Positions 62,102 through 64,000 of a DNA stretch of 64,000 nucleotides are shown here, piece by piece. The notes under the pieces are model-generated. The model saw only the letters and a list, made by a program, of their open reading frames with translations, ran no database searches and had not been told where the DNA came from. A program made the translations under genes and the position numbers. The stretch lies in the NCBI RefSeq assembly GCF_014644435.1, contig NZ_BMKR01000018.1, positions 62,001-126,000 of the forward strand. The letters are read 5' to 3'. The stretch is from Paenibacillus albidus. GTDB taxonomy: Bacteria > Bacillota > Bacilli > Paenibacillales > Paenibacillaceae. Every line of letters begins with the position of its first letter. The stretch's first letter is position 1.

Positions 62102-64000
62102 CTAGAACAAATCAAGTTCCTCAGCCCGCCGGACTGCTGCCCGGCGGTTGTTCACTTCAAGCTTGTCGTAAATATTTTTGGTGTGGGTCCGCAAGGTGTT
62201 CAGAGACACCATAAGTTCACGGGCAATATCCGGGCCGCTCAAGTCGGTCCGAAGCAGCCGAAGCACATCATGTTCACGCGCGCTCAGCGGCTCGTTCATC
62301 ACCTGACTGACAGGTGTCCAGCGTTCATCCGTGCCAAAGCCTGTCAGGAGGGCCCGGACATAGTTCAGGCCGATTCCCTGTTTCGCGGCAGCTTCCAGCA
62401 GGGTCGCCATGGGTCGGCCTTCGTCCACAAAGATGCGGACATAGCCTTCCGGCTCAGCCAGAGTCAGGACGCGTTCCAGAGGTACCAGCGCTGCAGGAAT
62501 ATCGCCTTGCATGTGATAAGCAAGTGCCTGCACGATCAGGATTTCAATTACGCTTCCTGTCCGCTCGCCTTCCTCTGCTGCTTGGAGGAGTCGCTCCAGG
62601 AATTCCATTATCTCAACAATAGAGCGGTTTGTACGGTTGTTCTGATACGGGGCAAGGAGCACCCTGGCCAATGTGATGTGCTCAAATTCGCGCAAGTAGC
62701 TAAGGTCGTCCTCGATGGACAGTCCCTCCTCCCGCGCCCAGTCGACAGCTTCACTCAAACGGCCCTGTGCAATCCACACCCGTGTCTTCAACGCCGCTAC
62801 CGGACGTACATTTGGGAAAAAGCCACCCACATACAGGTGTGCTGCCTCGTCAAGCAGATCAAGCGCTCCCTCCAAATCTCCTTGGGCCTCCCGTATTCGG
62901 GCCATTGCAACGTGCCAGCGATACCTGTTCTGCGGAGCCCCGGTGTACTCACCCTGCTCCTTACTTCTCATGAGGTGCTGTGTGGCGGCATGCAGATCGT
63001 TATGCTGAAGGAGGAGCTCGCTCATTCCCACGTAAATGTCTGCCGCTCCCCGCAGTACAGACTCACTGTGCTCCTGTGCAAGCTGCAATCCGCGCTTATA
63101 GGTACGCATCGCCTGGCGAAGGCGACCTTGCGCAAGCCGAATATCGGCCAGAGCGATTGTGCCCCCGATTACGTCCGAGATGTTCCCGGCCAGCTGCACA
63201 TTAGCCATGCCATCGGCAAAAATGCAGTACGCTGCCTCCAGATCCCCATTCGTCCAGGAGGCGAGTCCCAAGAGCCCTACTGCCGCTCCGCGCGGAAGAT
63301 GATCGTCCTCAGGCACAAGTTCCAGCACCCGCCGGGCGTATTTCATGGCAGCTTGCAGATCACCCAGCGCCAGGGCATGTGCGGCACGGTACACGGCGAT
63401 CGAAACCGGGAGACGGCGAAATTCCTCCTCGTCCACGACGACCATTTCAGCCGAAAGGGCTTCGGGTTGCTCACGCATGTCCGCCGCCGGCTCCAGCCAC
63501 CGCTCGGCATCCCTCAGTCGTTCCTCAACGGCCTTTAACTCGCCGCCAGCCAGCAACGACCAGGCATATCCAGCGCTGAGCACCGGCCTGCATTGGATCA
63601 GACCCTCAGGCAGCGCCTTCAGCCAGCCCAACAGCGCAGTTTCCTGTCCGCTTCTGCGTATGGCAGGCCAGGCCAGCTCAACCAAGTCCGCCGCTCGTGC
63701 GAAATCCTCAGCGGCCAGCGCGTGGCGGATCGCATTGGCCGCCGAGCCCTGCTGCTCGTACCACCGGCTTGCGCGCCGATGCAGCGTAGCCACCTGATCG
63801 GGCTGCTCCGCCCTCAAGTGCACAGAGAGAACCTCGGCAAAGAGGTGATGATAGCGATACCAGGAGCGCTTGTCATCCAATGGAACGACAAAGAAGTTGC
63901 CCCGCTCCAGGGCCTCCAGCCGCACACTGCCATCCGCCTGTCCGGTGACCGCATCGCACAGCGGGCCATGCAGCCGGTCGAGAATGGAGGTCTGCAGCAG
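62102..64000 (-). CDS. MalT-type LuxR regulator, N-terminus beyond window
   Basis: The frame is open to the last base of the window: 632 residues plus stop, of a protein normally near 870. Visible parts: the end of the STAND ATPase region (LLQTSILDRLHGPLCDAV, LEALERGNFFVVPLDD, WYRYHHLFAEVL), TPR-like helical repeats (about 70-540), then a LuxR HTH (LSAREHDVLRLL, GPDIARELMVSLNTLRTHTKNIYDKLEV). These are ATP- and ligand-dependent activators. It lies upstream of, and on the same strand as, the 79-aa-DUF2306-MDR operon, its probable target; a terminator separates them. Confidence 0.88.
   Translation of the reverse strand: MLQTSILDRLHGPLCDAVTGQADGSVRLEALERGNFFVVPLDDKRSWYRYHHLFAEVLSVHLRAEQPDQVATLHRRASRWYEQQGSAANAIRHALAAEDFARAADLVELAWPAIRRSGQETALLGWLKALPEGLIQCRPVLSAGYAWSLLAGGELKAVEERLRDAERWLEPAADMREQPEALSAEMVVVDEEEFRRLPVSIAVYRAAHALALGDLQAAMKYARRVLELVPEDDHLPRGAAVGLLGLASWTNGDLEAAYCIFADGMANVQLAGNISDVIGGTIALADIRLAQGRLRQAMRTYKRGLQLAQEHSESVLRGAADIYVGMSELLLQHNDLHAATQHLMRSKEQGEYTGAPQNRYRWHVAMARIREAQGDLEGALDLLDEAAHLYVGGFFPNVRPVAALKTRVWIAQGRLSEAVDWAREEGLSIEDDLSYLREFEHITLARVLLAPYQNNRTNRSIVEIMEFLERLLQAAEEGERTGSVIEILIVQALAYHMQGDIPAALVPLERVLTLAEPEGYVRIFVDEGRPMATLLEAAAKQGIGLNYVRALLTGFGTDERWTPVSQVMNEPLSAREHDVLRLLRTDLSGPDIARELMVSLNTLRTHTKNIYDKLEVNNRRAAVRRAEELDLF

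Noticed and set aside
62060..63538. 492-codon open frame on the plus strand
   Set aside because: Antisense shadow of the LuxR regulator in GC-rich DNA; Cys- and Arg-rich product, no ribosome site, no recognisable motif, and the opposite strand has a complete HTH and TPR protein.
1..64000. CRISPR arrays, tRNA/rRNA genes, transposases, phage genes
   Set aside because: No regularly spaced repeats, no cloverleaf-like or rRNA sequence and no transposase or phage motif seen on either strand by reading.

Overview
The window reads as a chromosomal piece of a Firmicute of the Paenibacillus type. The evidence is large secreted proteins ending in S-layer homology (SLH) repeats, a bacillithiol deacetylase pair (yojF-bshB2), a B. 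subtilis-type frataxin-like gene (fra), thioredoxin-type arsC, strong GGAGG ribosome sites with many TTG/GTG starts, and T-rich rho-independent terminators. I see no rRNA, tRNA, CRISPR array, phage gene or intact insertion sequence. Base composition is uneven: about 13.3-15.1 kb and 56-59 kb are AT-rich, 59.2-64 kb is GC-rich.

Layout. 0-5.4 kb: SLH-anchored GH74-like xyloglucanase. 5.9-8 kb: SgrR-like regulator and a divergent 58-aa gene. 8-9.7 kb: MarR regulator and epoxide hydrolase. 9.8-15 kb: ECF sigma/DUF1835 fusion, HAD phosphatase, yojF-bshB2, then a TetR-SDR-hypothetical operon. 15.2-19.6 kb: two-component system divergent from a SHOCT/PfpI/DUF2306 operon. 20-26.7 kb: 1480-aa lectin-like SLH protein and an AMIN/amidase_3 cell-wall amidase. 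26.8-29.5 kb: arsR and arsB-arsC-phosphatase, with two ArsR-type palindromes. 29.6-32.5 kb: SDR divergent from an AraC regulator, then a Fur-boxed siderophore-binding lipoprotein.

32.7-43.1 kb is the most coherent accessory system. An eight-gene operon encodes a thioesterase, acyl-CoA ligase, MDR oxidoreductase, VOC protein, SsuABC/TauABC-type ABC importer and SDR. It is flanked by a MarR-M20 amidohydrolase operon and a divergent metallo-beta-lactamase-fold gene. Nearly the same 19-bp palindrome overlaps the predicted start of transcription of both the marR promoter and the operon promoter, so the MarR protein very probably controls the set. It looks like uptake and CoA-dependent breakdown of an unidentified organic acid.

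43.2-52.5 kb: membrane-anchored alpha/beta hydrolase; fra with a second two-component system; a 1485-aa secreted protein that joins a calcineurin-like phosphatase to a glycoside hydrolase family 8 domain, divergent from an AraC regulator. 52.6-64 kb: SPL-type radical SAM and LysR genes divergent from an MFS exporter; two Gfo/Idh/MocA dehydrogenases divergent from an RpiR regulator; a four-gene operon (small protein, membrane protein, DUF2306, MDR) beside a MalT-type LuxR regulator cut by the window end.

The observations I would follow first are the phosphatase-GH8 fusion, the MarR-controlled CoA-ligase/ABC cluster, two genes that appear to start at non-canonical ATC and ATA codons, and the sigma factor fused in frame to DUF1835 through a translated Shine-Dalgarno sequence.
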